64,000 nt of DNA from Bradyrhizobium diazoefficiens (GCF_016599855.1 NZ_CP067041.1:1674001-1738000), one strand, 5' to 3'. Shown: positions 47,297 through 57,440, counted from the stretch's first letter. Made by a program: numbers and translations. The notes: generated by a model from the sequence alone, not told the origin.

Positions 47297-49018
47297 ATGC
47301 GATCTGGAGTTCTTCTTTCGAGAGGCGTAACAATTGCGCTCGTCGCAAGCGGTGCAGCCAATGCGGCAGACCTTAAGCCAGAAGTGGAATTGCCACCCGC
47401 GGTGTGGAGCTGGTCCGGAGGCTATATTGGCGGGCACGTCGGCGGCGGGTCCGGCCGAACCTCGTTCAGCAACCCCTACGGTCCCTCAATCTATGGCGGC
47501 GTCGTTGACACCCCAGTGTTCCTCGCAGGTGGTCAGATAGGCTTTAATTGGCAGAAAGACAGCTGGGTGTTTGGCGTCGAACTCGATGCCAGCGGTGCTG
47601 TCTCCGAGGGCACAAATACTTGCCTCGCCGCCTCGGGCTTTGTTGTGAGCGCAAACTGCAAGGCAGGTCCCAACGTCTTTGCGACCGGGACCGGCCGGGT
47701 CGGTTATGCGTTTGGCCCGCAAGGCTACACGCTGGCCTATCTCAAGGGAGGTGTGGCTTGGCAAAACAATCGTGGCGATGTCGTCAACAACAACGAGTTC
47801 AATGGCCGCGGGAGTCAAGAGAACACCAGTTTCGACTATGGTCGGGTCGGTGGCATCATCGGGCTGGGTGTCGAGCAAGCGCTGACGTCTGCATGGTCGC
47901 TCAAGGTCGAATATGACTACCTGCATTTCGGTGGGCCGAGTATCGTAACGCCTTCGACGGTGCAGTTTCCGCCGTTCGCAATCCTTCCGGCGAATACAAC
48001 GAGCTTGTCTAGCAGCTATCACATCGGAACGATCGGTCTAAATTACCATTTTGACGCCGACCCTTGGGGTGCGCAACGGTCCGATGCGCCGTTGTTCACG
48101 AAAGCAACGGGCAGCGTGCCGCCGACGACTGACACAGCCGGTTGGTCGTTCGAAGGCGGCTCGCGGCTCTGGCTCAGCCGCGGACGATTCCAATGGAATT
48201 TGCCTAATCAAATCCCTGCTGGAGATCCTGACATTCTTGTATCGAGGATCACCCACCACGGTCTCGACGGACTTTCCGGGGAATTGTTCGGCCGTCTTGA
48301 CAGCCCGTGGGGAGTGTTTTTGAAGAGCAACGTTGGCATCGGTCGCTTCGACAAAGGAAGCACCAACGATGAAGATTGGGGCACCCAAGGAAACCATCCC
48401 AGCCTCTCCTACATTAACACGAAAGCAGGCCAGGCAAACGGGAGGTTCAGCTATTATACCGCCGACGTAGGTTACGATCTCCTGCGCGGGGTCGACTACA
48501 AGGTCGGGGGCTTTGTCGGCTGGACCTACTACGAACAGAGCTCCGACTACATCGGATGTGTACAGATTGCTAACCCGATGGGTCCATGCTCGCGGCCGGA
48601 TTCAGATGGTGACGACACGGTCGTTGGAAGCCAGAATTCCCAGTGGAATGCACCTCGTGTCGGCCTAAGCGCCGAAACCAGGCTCACCGAGCGTTGGCGT
48701 TTGAGTAGCGACGTCGCTTACCTGCCTTGGACCGATTTCAACGGACGTGACCATCATCTTGCGCGCCCGCCGACCACTTTCCTTGATCAACGCGGGAGCG
48801 GAGGCGGGGGTGTCCAACTCGAAGGCGTGTTGTCCTACTTCATTACCAAGAACTTCAGCGTCGGCGTCGGCGCGCGCTATTGGGCTATGTGGACCAAAAA
48901 AGACAGCGAAGTGACATGCACAGGCTGTGATGGCCCGGGAACCACGGAGACTGTGCTTTCGAAGTTCAGCGCAGAGCGCTGGGGCACGTTCTTTCAAGCC
49001 TCTTATAGGCTCGATTGA
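47297..49018 (+). CDS. Outer-membrane double beta-barrel protein, paralog 2
   Basis: About 573 residues. I chose ATG 47297 (MRSGVLLSRG) because it gives a proper signal peptide (GVTIALVASGAANAAD) and matches the paralog at 29116-30798; TTG 47264 opens the frame earlier. The N-half is an Omp25/RopB-like barrel (WSGGYIGGHVGGGSGRTSF, QIGFNWQKDSWVFGVELDAS), the C-half a second barrel-like region ending SAERWGTFFQASYRLD. The two paralogs agree at roughly three of four positions in the N-half by eye. A third, degenerate copy survives at 51849. Role unknown: porin, adhesin or immune-facing surface protein. Confidence 0.75.
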   Translation: MRSGVLLSRGVTIALVASGAANAADLKPEVELPPAVWSWSGGYIGGHVGGGSGRTSFSNPYGPSIYGGVVDTPVFLAGGQIGFNWQKDSWVFGVELDASGAVSEGTNTCLAASGFVVSANCKAGPNVFATGTGRVGYAFGPQGYTLAYLKGGVAWQNNRGDVVNNNEFNGRGSQENTSFDYGRVGGIIGLGVEQALTSAWSLKVEYDYLHFGGPSIVTPSTVQFPPFAILPANTTSLSSSYHIGTIGLNYHFDADPWGAQRSDAPLFTKATGSVPPTTDTAGWSFEGGSRLWLSRGRFQWNLPNQIPAGDPDILVSRITHHGLDGLSGELFGRLDSPWGVFLKSNVGIGRFDKGSTNDEDWGTQGNHPSLSYINTKAGQANGRFSYYTADVGYDLLRGVDYKVGGFVGWTYYEQSSDYIGCVQIANPMGPCSRPDSDGDDTVVGSQNSQWNAPRVGLSAETRLTERWRLSSDVAYLPWTDFNGRDHHLARPPTTFLDQRGSGGGGVQLEGVLSYFITKNFSVGVGARYWAMWTKKDSEVTCTGCDGPGTTETVLSKFSAERWGTFFQASYRLD

Positions 49019-49199
49019 AAGGTCACAGCTCCAAACGGAACGCGGCTTGGTTGAACTCCGGGCCTGCAACAACGCCCCTGGAAACCGGATGAGCTCAGAA
49101 CAAGCCGTCTGTCATCATCGCGCAACTTGTCCGGCAGGCTTTAAGCAGTGTCAGGCCCAAGTCACTGCTCCAAGTTCGATCGAAGGCAGGGCTGATTTA

Positions 49200-49440
49200 T
49201 GAAGCTGCAGCATGGCATTGGAGTTTGTTCGCCTCGCTGGCTGTGCGCTGCACCTGGCAGAGCCCCGGCGGATCGACGGCCGCATCGCCGAATAGTGCGC
49301 GCCCAATCGAGTTTTGGCGTGGAAGGGCCTTTCTCAATCGTGCGGATCGCTCGCGCCAGATGATCTCGCCGCACCTGCACCTCAAAATCAACAGAGCTGA
49401 GCAGATCGATCGTTCTCTTGTTGCCGGCGCGCACGCGTCT
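49200..49440 (-). mobile_element. IS5-like transposase remnant
   Basis: A minus-strand frame carries DLLSSVDFEVQVRRDHLARA followed by IRTI, matching the N-terminus of the transposase at 63.8 kb (VELGARVRRDHPLRAIRTI). Homology is lost after that. No ends are visible. The rest of 49019-49659 holds nothing else recognisable. Confidence 0.45.
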
Positions 49441-49659
49441 CCGAATCTTGTCGAAGCCAATGAATACGCCGCCGATCTGCGGCGAGCACCCTCGAGGCCT
49501 GCTAGAATTATTAGGTTCCCCGCTCTCAGCGAAGTGAGTAGAGCCATTTTGCGAGACACGCGTCGTGCAACAAGGCCAGACCCACGTGAATAAACGCTTG
49601 TTAGTTCGGCCTGTCCCTGAACGCGAACCCAAACTGGCCACTAGGCCGGCCCACTGCTT

Positions 49660-51264
49660 TTGCGCGACAACGCGAAGTACGGCCGCGATAGCAGAATCTC
49701 GATCCAGTTGGGTTTTGACCCCGCTGCGCCGCATCTCTGTTGCACTGGCCCTGGTTGGCTGCCCGTGACGGGAAGCGCCGGGGGCGACGATCCCGCCTCG
49801 TGCCACGACACCACGGCGAAGGCCAGTGGCACGGACGCGCGCAGCGCTGGCACGCCAAGTCCCCTATCGTCCATCGAGCATCGCCTGCCGCCAGATTCTA
49901 CCACCCCACAGACGCTCGAGCTGCCCGGGCGAACGCTTGGTTTCATCGCGACTGCGGGCTCGATCCGCGTGTTCGGCGACAAGGGCGAGCCGCAGGCGGA
50001 CATCGCCTACACCTCCTATCAGCTCGGCGGCACAGATCGTGCCAAGCGTCCAGTCACATTCCTCTTCAATGGCGGCCCGGGCGCGGCCTCGGCTTGGCTG
50101 CAATATGGCAGCGCCGGGCCATGGCGGTTGCCGATCGATGCGGAGTTCGTCACGCCGTCGGTCTCGCCCGAGATCAGGCCCAACGCCGAAACCTGGCTGG
50201 ATTTTACCGACCTCGTCTTCATTGATCCCGTCGGCACCGGCTATAGCCGTTTCGTAGCGACGGACGACGATGTGAGCAAGCAATTCTATTCAGTCGATGG
50301 CGATGCCTGTTCAATCGCGCTGGTGATCCGCCGCTGGCTCGAGAGGCACGAGCGGCTCTCCTCGCCGAAATATGTCGCGGGCGAAAGCTATGGCGGCATT
50401 CGCGGACCGAAGGTCGTGCGCAATCTGCAGATGCGGCAGGGCGTTGGCGTGAAGGGTCTGATCTTGATCTCGCCGCTGTTCGACTACAGCGAGTTCACAG
50501 GCAGGAGCCTTCTGAAATATGTTGCGATGCTGCCAAGCTATGTCGCGGTGGCCCGTGAAGCCAAGGGCGAGGGCAAGGGAGCGGTCAGTCGAGCCGACAT
50601 CGCCGACGTGGAAGATTACGCACGTGGCGAATTCCTAGCCGACCTCGTCAAGGGCAAGGCCGACAAGGAGGCCACAAGCCGTCTCGCCGACAAGGTTGCC
50701 GGCTTGATCGGCATAGACCGGGCCATCAGCCGACGGCTTGCCGGGCGCCTTGACGTCAGCGAATTCTGCCGCGAGTTCGATCGCGAGAGCGGCAACGTGA
50801 CCGGCCGTTATGACGCATCCGTGCGCGGCCTTGATCCCTATCCGGATTCCGATGTCCACCGCTTCGGCGACCCCTCGGCCGATGCACTGCGGGCGCCGCT
50901 GACGAGTGCCGCAGTCGAGGTCCTGACCCGCAAGCTCAACTGGCGGCCGGACGGCTCGTATGAACTGGCCAACAGCGCGGTAATTGGGGCGTGGGATTTC
51001 GGCCACGGCAGCTCTCCAGAATCTCTCTCGGACCTGCGCCAGATCCTTGCGACGGACGCGACAATGAATGTGCTGATTGGACATGGCCTTTTCGATATTG
51101 CGACGCCGTATTTCGGCTCGAAGATGGCGCTCGATCAGTTGCCGCCCTTTGCCTCGGCACCGCGAGTCAAACTCGTGGTCTATCCGGGCGGACACATGTT
51201 CTATTCACGCGACTCCTCGCGCCGTGCCTTTCGCGCAGAGATCGAAGCGATCATGAAGTACTAA
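49660..51264 (+). CDS. Serine carboxypeptidase-like protein (peptidase S10)
   Basis: An alpha/beta hydrolase of family S10. The oxyanion region TFLFNGGPGAASAWLQYG, the nucleophile motif VAGESYGGIRGPK, the Asp in GHGLFDIATPYFG and the His in VVYPGGHMFYSRDSSRRAF are all present, so the catalytic part is complete. The N-terminus is doubtful: the frame starts at ATG 49660, but the expected lipoprotein signal (LTPLRRISVALALVGC, from TTG 49715) is in another frame and ends at 49768 just where the S10 frame picks up VTGSAGGDDP. A one-base frameshift near 49765 may thus have cut off the export signal. Without it the protein would stay in the cytoplasm. Confidence 0.8.
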   Translation: MRDNAKYGRDSRISIQLGFDPAAPHLCCTGPGWLPVTGSAGGDDPASCHDTTAKASGTDARSAGTPSPLSSIEHRLPPDSTTPQTLELPGRTLGFIATAGSIRVFGDKGEPQADIAYTSYQLGGTDRAKRPVTFLFNGGPGAASAWLQYGSAGPWRLPIDAEFVTPSVSPEIRPNAETWLDFTDLVFIDPVGTGYSRFVATDDDVSKQFYSVDGDACSIALVIRRWLERHERLSSPKYVAGESYGGIRGPKVVRNLQMRQGVGVKGLILISPLFDYSEFTGRSLLKYVAMLPSYVAVAREAKGEGKGAVSRADIADVEDYARGEFLADLVKGKADKEATSRLADKVAGLIGIDRAISRRLAGRLDVSEFCREFDRESGNVTGRYDASVRGLDPYPDSDVHRFGDPSADALRAPLTSAAVEVLTRKLNWRPDGSYELANSAVIGAWDFGHGSSPESLSDLRQILATDATMNVLIGHGLFDIATPYFGSKMALDQLPPFASAPRVKLVVYPGGHMFYSRDSSRRAFRAEIEAIMKY

Positions 51265-51284
51265 CATACCTAGCTGCCGCGGAC

Positions 51285-51700
51285 ATCGTAGCACCATATG
51301 AATGGAGCTGTCCGTGATCATGACGCGCGGCGGCGTGCCGGCGGATTTCAAGAGCTTCTTCATAAGCCGCTGCTCCGCGCGCGAGTCTCTTCGGCGCTGG
51401 ATCAGGACGGCGAGAACAAAGCCCCTGGTCGACAGCGCGCCAAGAGCCATCGTTTGCCCACGATCGAGATAAGGGCTTGGTCCAGGTGCCATTTGTCGCC
51501 GCGAGCGAGAGCGCGCTGGCGGATCCGATCGGAGAGCGCCTTGCCGAATTGCCATCCCCACTGGCGCTCGGTTTCATGGGTCAGGAAGGCCACGCGCCGC
51601 CTGCTCGACCATGCGCAGCTAAGCTAAACCGGAATACCCCCAACGCATCGCTGATCACTTCCGGTCGCAAGCGATGGCGGCGATAAAGAGAGCCCCGGCC
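51285..51700 (-). mobile_element. IS6-family transposase remnant
   Basis: Frameshifted pieces in the right order on the minus strand: LYRRHRLRPEVISDALGVFR (N-terminus), ALARGDKWHLDQALISIVGK (start of the DDE domain), WRAVDQG, and LMKKLLKSAGTPPRVMITDS (second catalytic Asp region). Several frames and an absent C-terminus show an inactive relic. Confidence 0.7.
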
Positions 51701-51848
51701 GTCGGCATGCCGGTCACCACGCCCTCGGCCGGTCCAATTCATTGGCTTGACGGTGCAAGGGTGCGGCTGACCCGCAGCGCGCTCGCCGTCATAATCAAGA
51801 CGTGGCGGCCGCAGGCATCGAAGACAGCTCTCGTGCTCAAGAACGAGC

Positions 51849-51945
51849 ACGTTTGGCCCGCAGGGCCACACGCTGGCCTATCTCAAGGGAGGCGTGGCTT
51901 GGCAAACAATCGCGGCGATGTCGTCAATAACAACGAGTTTAGAAC
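51849..51945 (+). pseudogene. Fragment of a third outer-membrane paralog
   Basis: About 95 bp encode FGPQGHTLAYLKGGVAWQ and, after a one-base deletion, NRGDVVNNNEF, nearly the same as residues around 145-170 of the paralog at 47297. Only this piece remains. Confidence 0.7.
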
Positions 51946-52649
51946 ACGCGCCGCAGGATGAAAGCCTGAGGACGTGTCCCTCGTACCCCTTTGCTGCGCA
52001 TCTGTGCTCACTGCCTCGCGGCGGAACTGATCGATCAGAACGGCAACTTCCAAAGGAAGTAGAGAAAGCAACCTGGTCCGCTGACAGACTTCGCAATTAA
52101 AGACACCTGCTTCTCGGACTCTGCGAAATGGAACCCCTGCCGGTTCGCCGCAAATTTCCTGTCTTGGCTGCGCCGTACAACCATGGGCGAGTGCAGACGG
52201 ATCGATGGCTTTCCCCTACGCGACAGGTTGATAACCGAATATCGGGCTGCCCAAATATGATCCGAAATTGGCTTCTGATCGAATTGAGAAATGAGGCGAA
52301 AGCACATCACGTGGCCTTAGTCGAACGATGCGCCGCTCTGGTGCGATTCTAATTGAGATCGAGCAGCTCGAAAAGGGCGCGGCCTCTGGCGCTCTGCTCT
52401 ACATCGCCGGTGCCTTTAAGATGAGCACAAAATAACTTGAACCTGACGTAGCATCAGGTTGTAGCCTTGGCAGCGCCTGCAGCTCATTGAGAAACCAATT
52501 CGAGCGGCGTGGCTATTGTCAGCGCTTGTCATTTGAGGGTGATGAGTGATCGCCGAGGAACATCTTATGCCAGGGTGGCAAGGCGCAGGCTATTGGAATG
52601 GGCTTAGACAAACCCGCGCCCATCGACCCGACCAGGGAGAGACGTTACC
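51946..52649. other. Region upstream of Rieske oxygenase, with inverted repeat
   Basis: No convincing gene. At 52440-52460 a perfect AACCTGA-N7-TCAGGTT repeat overlaps a TTGAAC-like -35, which resembles the layout of MerR-type promoters and could be the operator controlling the downstream oxygenase genes. A 35-codon frame (52329-52436) precedes it, unrecognised. Confidence 0.35.
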
Positions 52650-53723
52650 ATGAACGCATCAAAGCCTTTTCCGCTCAACGCCTGGTACGCTGCTGCATGG
52701 TGCCACGAAATCGGCCGCGAGCTTTCCGCCCGCATCATCTGCGGCAAGAACATCGTGCTCTACCGGCTCACCGACGGGGTGATCGCCGCGCTGGAGGATG
52801 CCTGCTGGCACCGGCTGCTGCCGCTGTCGCTCGGACATCTCAAGGGCGATGAGGTCATGTGTGGCTATCACGGGCTGATCTTCAATTCGGCCGGCCGCTG
52901 CACCTACATGCCCGCGCAGAAGACGATTAATCCGTCAGCCTGCGTGCGCGCCTATCCGGTCGTCGAGCGGCATCGCCTGGTCTGGCTGTGGCCCGGTGAC
53001 CCCGCGCTGGCGGACCCTGCCACAATTCCGGATTTTCACCGGAACGACGGCACGCAATGGGTCGGCGAGGGGGGCACGTTCTATCAGTTGAGATGCGACT
53101 ATCGCCTTGTGATCGACAATCTCATGGACCTCACTCACGAGACGTATGTTCACGCCGGCAGCATCGGTGACGAGGCGATCACGGCCGCGCCCTTCGATGT
53201 GACCCACACCGACGACACGGCGACGATGACGCGCTGGATGATCGACATCGAGCCGCCCCCGTTCTGGGCGCGCCAGCTCGGACGGCCGGGCCGTGTCGAT
53301 CGCTGGCAAATCGTGACATTCCAGGCACCGTCGGTCGTCATCGGCGACGTCGGCGTGGCGCTGACAGGTACGGGCGCGCCGCAAGGCGACCGCTCGCATG
53401 GCGCCAACGGCGCGTTCTTGGCGGCGATCACCCCCGAGACCGAGATGACCTGCCATTATTTCTGGAACTTCGTCCGAAATTATCGCAGGGATGATGCGCA
53501 ATTGACGAAAGAGCTCCAGCTCGCCCACGTCAATGGCGGAGCTGGCGTCTACGATCAGGATCACAGGATATTGGAGGCGCAGCAGGCCGCGATCGACAAG
53601 AACCCGCGTTCGCCCTTCTACGATCTCAACATCGATGCGGGCTCGCTCTGGGCGCGGCGGCTGATCGACCGGATGCTGGCCGACGAACAAGCCCGCGTGA
53701 TCGCAAATGTTGCGGCCGAGTGA
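52650..53723 (+). CDS. Rieske non-heme iron oxygenase, VanA-type
   Basis: A 357-residue oxygenase component. The Rieske [2Fe-2S] ligands are in ACWHRLLPLSLG (Cys/His about 51-53) and CGYHG (about 70-73). The mononuclear iron site is in DNLMDLTHETYVH (His about 162 and 167) with the usual bridging Asp nearby. The length and NAWYAAAWCHEIG start match vanillate O-demethylase-type enzymes that remove O-methyl groups from aromatics such as vanillate, a lignin product plentiful near roots. GAGAGACG precedes ATG 52650. The reductase gene follows 10 bases later. The exact substrate cannot be told. Confidence 0.88.
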   Translation: MNASKPFPLNAWYAAAWCHEIGRELSARIICGKNIVLYRLTDGVIAALEDACWHRLLPLSLGHLKGDEVMCGYHGLIFNSAGRCTYMPAQKTINPSACVRAYPVVERHRLVWLWPGDPALADPATIPDFHRNDGTQWVGEGGTFYQLRCDYRLVIDNLMDLTHETYVHAGSIGDEAITAAPFDVTHTDDTATMTRWMIDIEPPPFWARQLGRPGRVDRWQIVTFQAPSVVIGDVGVALTGTGAPQGDRSHGANGAFLAAITPETEMTCHYFWNFVRNYRRDDAQLTKELQLAHVNGGAGVYDQDHRILEAQQAAIDKNPRSPFYDLNIDAGSLWARRLIDRMLADEQARVIANVAAE

Positions 53724-53733
53724 GCGAAAGGTC

Positions 53734-54747
53734 ATGACCAAGCCGATCGAATGGGCAGCCGCGCGCCTTCGCGCCACGCGCGAGCTTACGCCTGACGTCC
53801 GTCTCTTCGAGATCGAGCCGGACCGCGCATTCGTCACCGCAACGCCCGGCAGTCACATCGACGTCGTTGTGTCCATTGATGGCCGGCCGCAGCTTCGCAG
53901 CTATTCACTGATAGGAGCTTGTCCGGACGGACTCTGTCGCATCGCCGTCAAGCGGCTCGCGTCCAGCCGGGGCGGGTCTATCGGCATGTGGCGCCTCAAG
54001 GTGGGCGAACGGCTTACGATCTCCGCGCCGAGCAACAGCTTCGAATTGAGCTACGGCCGGCCGGAATATCTGCTGCTCGCCGGCGGCATCGGCATCACGC
54101 CGATCTACACAATGGCACTGGCGCTGAAGCAAGCGGGCGCGAATTTTCGCCTGCTCTATGCCGCGCGCAGCCGCGGCGACTTGGCTCTCGCAGACGAGCT
54201 AGCCCGTTACATCGGCGAACGGCTCCAGCTCTTCGTCGGTGAAGAGGGACAGCGCATCGACATCGCCGGCGAGATCGCCCAACTCGATCGGCGCGGCGAG
54301 CTCTATGTGTGTGGCCCGTTCGGCATGTTGGAGGCGACCAGGCGCCTGTGGTGCGAAGCAGGCAGGCCCCTGGCGCACCTCCGCTACGAGACGTTTGGCA
54401 ATGCTGGCAACTTTGCGGACGTGCCGTTCAAGATTAGGATTCCCCGGCTGGGTCTCGAAGTCGAGGTCCCCGCCAACCGCTCCATGCTGGATGCGCTTGA
54501 AGATGCAGGCGTCGACATGATCTTCGGTTGCCGACGCGGGGAATGTGGGCTGTGCGTCCTGCCGATTCTGGAGGCGTCGGCCCCGGTCGATCATCGCGAC
54601 GTGTTCTTCAGCAGCGAGGAGCAGGCGACGAACGAGAAGCTGTGCACCTGCGTGTCGCGCGCGGTCAGCGGTTGCATTACCATCGATACGCCCGATCGTC
54701 TGCCGACCCAGCGTCATTCCTCGGCGTCCCTATCGTGCAGAGGTTGA
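53734..54747 (+). CDS. Oxygenase reductase, VanB-type
   Basis: An FMN/NADH reductase with C-terminal plant-type ferredoxin (class IA), 337 residues. The N-terminal part contains RSYSLIGACPDG (flavin binding), the middle YLLLAGGIGITPIYTMALAL (NAD binding), and the end GCRRGECGLCVLPILEA with a later C-T-C, the [2Fe-2S] ligands. It passes electrons from NADH to the oxygenase just upstream. ATG 53734 is preferred over an upstream TTG. The last about 15 residues (QRHSSASLSCRG) look unlike the family and may come from a junction with foreign DNA. Confidence 0.87.
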   Translation: MTKPIEWAAARLRATRELTPDVRLFEIEPDRAFVTATPGSHIDVVVSIDGRPQLRSYSLIGACPDGLCRIAVKRLASSRGGSIGMWRLKVGERLTISAPSNSFELSYGRPEYLLLAGGIGITPIYTMALALKQAGANFRLLYAARSRGDLALADELARYIGERLQLFVGEEGQRIDIAGEIAQLDRRGELYVCGPFGMLEATRRLWCEAGRPLAHLRYETFGNAGNFADVPFKIRIPRLGLEVEVPANRSMLDALEDAGVDMIFGCRRGECGLCVLPILEASAPVDHRDVFFSSEEQATNEKLCTCVSRAVSGCITIDTPDRLPTQRHSSASLSCRG

Positions 54748-54765
54748 GCAACGTGTAGTCATGCT

Positions 54766-55212
54766 GTGGACCGGCGTAGCCACGGTGAATTCACGGCCGA
54801 GCGACCCTATGTCAGCCAGGAGGAAGCCCTAGTCAAATCGCGCCGCGTGATCACCGCGGAAGGATTGACACCAGGTCTTGGCTTCCAAGTCGCAACTGCG
54901 ATTTCCATTCGTGATATTCGACTCGAATTGACCGACTTCATCCGCCGGCTCGCGGCTGCAAGGGCCTGGTCGCTCAACAATACCCGCAGCTATGCCGATA
55001 CGTGGGGCAGGTTGATGAATATCCCGGCCAGGGTCCCGCTGCATTGGCTCGCGCGCGCAAAGGTGCGCATTGCGCCTATCGACGACAGTGTGACCAGGGA
55101 TGAACAAAGCACGATCGACCTCTACTTCCGCTGGGGCCTCATCAAGCGAAAGCTTGATGCCGAGGATCTCGTCGACCGCTCCTTCTCGGACGCAGTCGCC
55201 AAAGGCTTGTGA
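54766..55212 (+). pseudogene. Sulfonate/taurine-type ABC binding protein, C-terminal part
   Basis: 148 codons. The latter part is a good match to the C-terminal region of SsuA/NrtT-like periplasmic binding proteins (ARAWSLNNTRSYADTW, IAPIDDSVTRDEQSTIDLYF, EDLVDRSFSDAVAKGL). The signal peptide and first lobe (about 200 residues) are missing. The start ATG 54766 has no ribosome binding site. It is a truncated remnant, perhaps cut when the oxygenase genes arrived. Confidence 0.7.
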
Positions 55213-55885
55213 GACCACCGCCAGCTCGCGCTGGCCTTTGGGTGCAGGTCTCTGTTCGAGTCCAATCCTCCCAGTCATGCGAACCGCGCCTGAAAAACGC
55301 ACCCTTTCGACGCCCCGCTCAAACCACCAATCTATTTTGCCGTCGCGTGCGCTGCGGAATGCCCGACCGCACAGATGATGTAATTGTCCTCGATGCGCCT
55401 ATACAATCACACACGTCGTCGTTTCAAGATGCCACCGGCTCGGAAACCGGGTTTCATGTATCATCACCGGACGTTCATCCCGGCATCTTGCGGCGCGTGA
55501 CATAGCTCATCGGCCGCCACAAGACCGTTGTGACCCTTGATACAGGCCGCTCGGAGCAGTTGGCGCCGATTGCAGGGTTATATGACAGGGAGAAATCTCT
55601 GCGAGCCCTTCCCCGACGGAAACAGCATCGGCCTGCATTAAGCGTGCTGAACGGTATAACTAGGAAGCGAGATGTTTCGGCTCTAGAATTGTTGCCTCAG
55701 GCTTTTGACTGCGCTTTTGGCGATGAGCATTTTGAGCGCGGAAGGGCATCGTCGATCATTATTGCCGGTTGGGCCTTTTAACGAGAAGCAGATGCTGGTT
55801 GGGGTGGCCTATCTGGCAATTGGCGTCTGCGTCACGGTCGCAGCCTAGCTTGTGACGAACTGCTTCATCTAGTAAGCCGTATTGC
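55213..55885. other. Gene-free stretch
   Basis: Some open frames on the + strand (for example 55530-55781) but none with recognisable content. A tRNA-like TTCGAGTCC near 55255 has no cloverleaf around it. Confidence 0.35.
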
Positions 55886-56164
55886 ATGGGGGCGTCAATG
55901 CATGATTGGAAGAGCGAGCTCGATGCGCTGGTCGCTGAAACCGCGGCATTCGCCAGATCGCTGAAGGTGGATATCTCGCGGCCTCAGCCGAACGAAGCCG
56001 TCGAGCAGGGTACCTCCAGCGGGCCTGACTATGGCGGCAGCGAACGCGATGAGATCAAGAAGCGGGTCGAGAGTTTCAAAGCGCATCAAGAGCGCTTCAT
56101 GCGCGAGCGCGAGGAATATGCCGATTCCTTGATGCGACGGATCAAGCCGATCACGAAACGCTAG
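55886..56164 (+). CDS. Small coiled-coil hypothetical protein
   Basis: 92 residues, mostly helical and charged (WKSELDALVAETAAFARSLK, DEIKKRVESFKAHQERFMRE), with a basic C-terminus RRIKPITKR. No signal or membrane segment. ATG 55886 and in-frame ATG 55898 are both possible. Small proteins of this look are frequent in Bradyrhizobium genomes as I recall, without assigned function. Coding character is good. Confidence 0.6.
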   Translation: MGASMHDWKSELDALVAETAAFARSLKVDISRPQPNEAVEQGTSSGPDYGGSERDEIKKRVESFKAHQERFMREREEYADSLMRRIKPITKR

Positions 56165-56572
56165 AGAACTCGTTGGAAGTTCAGGAGGCCCATAGAGCCG
56201 TTAAGCCATACAGGTCACGCGACGCGGGCTCTCAAACCTGACGAGGGGCGAACTTTCCGCCCATTTCGGTCGCCGGTAAGCTCACCGTATGCTTCGCGAT
56301 CGACCGAACTATTCGGGACCGCGAAGTTCTCAAGCCTGATCGATTGTTCGGTTGCAGGTTTCCACCGGACATCTACCCCATCGCGCTGGAAAAGTGCCTT
56401 TTTTCTACGAGGAGCACGAGTTCTGCTCCGAGCTCGGGGTGCCACTACGGTCGAGCTTCTTTGGAGGCGATCGCGGGACGCACTGCGATCGGGTCTTTGC
56501 CATTGACTAGGATCAAAACACCAAGTGAGAATCTTATATCTTCACCAAGACTAAAAGGAGGCTAGAGGTCTC
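56165..56572. other. Spacer before DUF3551 gene
   Basis: No gene recognised. The end carries the strong AAAAGGAGG ribosome binding site of the next gene. Confidence 0.4.
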
Positions 56573-56833
56573 ATGCCCAATCTTCCGACCATTGGTGTGC
56601 TTGCACTTACCATTCTCGTCGACTTGGGATACCCTTCGATCGCCGCTCCGCGGGGGCACATTCCCCCGGCTCGGCAGGACATTTATTGTCTGCAGGGACG
56701 TACCTGGGGATATCCGGGCAATTGCCAGTTCTCGACCTATGACCAGTGCATGGCCACTGCATCCGGCACTTACGCTTATTGCGGTATGAACCCCATCTAC
56801 GCCTTTCAGCGGCACGAAGGACAGGTGCACTGA
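56573..56833 (+). CDS. DUF3551 family exported protein
   Basis: An 86-residue protein: a signal peptide (IGVLALTILVDLGYPSIA) and a mature part with the DUF3551 signature (YCLQGRTWGYPGNC, QFSTYDQCMATASGTYAYCG), including four conserved Cys that probably form two disulfides. The family is abundant in Bradyrhizobium and its function is unknown. AAAAGGAGG lies 9-10 bases before ATG 56573, a strong ribosome binding site. It should be periplasmic or secreted. Confidence 0.9.
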   Translation: MPNLPTIGVLALTILVDLGYPSIAAPRGHIPPARQDIYCLQGRTWGYPGNCQFSTYDQCMATASGTYAYCGMNPIYAFQRHEGQVH

Positions 56834-57197
56834 CGCGTGATCGTCAAGCGTGATCCAGGCTTCCTTCGGATTGACCCGTCACGCGAGTCAAGAGTTGGTG
56901 GACGCCCGGTCGGACGCCCATCCTGCGATGCGTTCGCGGATCTAGTCTGCCGCGTCTTAGCGCGACAACGATCGGGAGGCTCCATTAAGAAGCAGCATGA
57001 CTCGCCTTTCCCGATTGCCCACGATGATTTCCAATCCTGGAGCATGCAGCAACATCTGACCGCTCGGGCCAGGGGTCTTTGGTCGAAAATATTGTGAAGC
57101 GGCTCAGTCTCCATGGGCTGGACGGCCCGATCATCGCGGAGTTGGAGCCGTTGATGCCAACCGCAGTGGGCGACCATCGCGCAGCCTCTCCGGGATT
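56834..57197. other. Gene-free stretch
   Basis: No gene or element recognised. Open frames on both strands have no family likeness. Confidence 0.35.
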
Positions 57198-57440
57198 TTA
57201 GTACTTGCGCTCGGCGCTACTATGGTTCTTGCCGGCTTGTACGTCCTGGCCGGGAAACGGTTCGATCAGAATATCGATATCTTCCCAGAACCGGTTGATG
57301 ACCTGGTGCCCCTTGGAGAGGGACGTGCCGCCTTTGAGTTGGAAGATAAAGCCGAGCTCATCAAGCCCAATAGAGGCAGTGCATGATCCAGTAGTCTTGT
57401 TCGACCAAGGCCGGATCAATGCCCTTCTCTTACGCCACAA
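57198..57440 (-). pseudogene. AbiEii-type nucleotidyltransferase toxin remnant
   Basis: The minus-strand frame includes LDELGFIFQLKGGTSLSKGH, then RFWEDIDILIEP, which is the nucleotidyltransferase GG-S/T and D-x-D core of AbiEii/type IV toxins. The upstream helix (R-L-L-D-H-A-L) is in another frame and the C-terminal two-thirds are missing. Such toxins act in abortive phage infection or island maintenance. This copy is dead. Confidence 0.65.

Noticed and set aside
55250..55275. Possible tRNA T-arm (TTCGAGTCC)
   Set aside because: No matching cloverleaf in the flanks.
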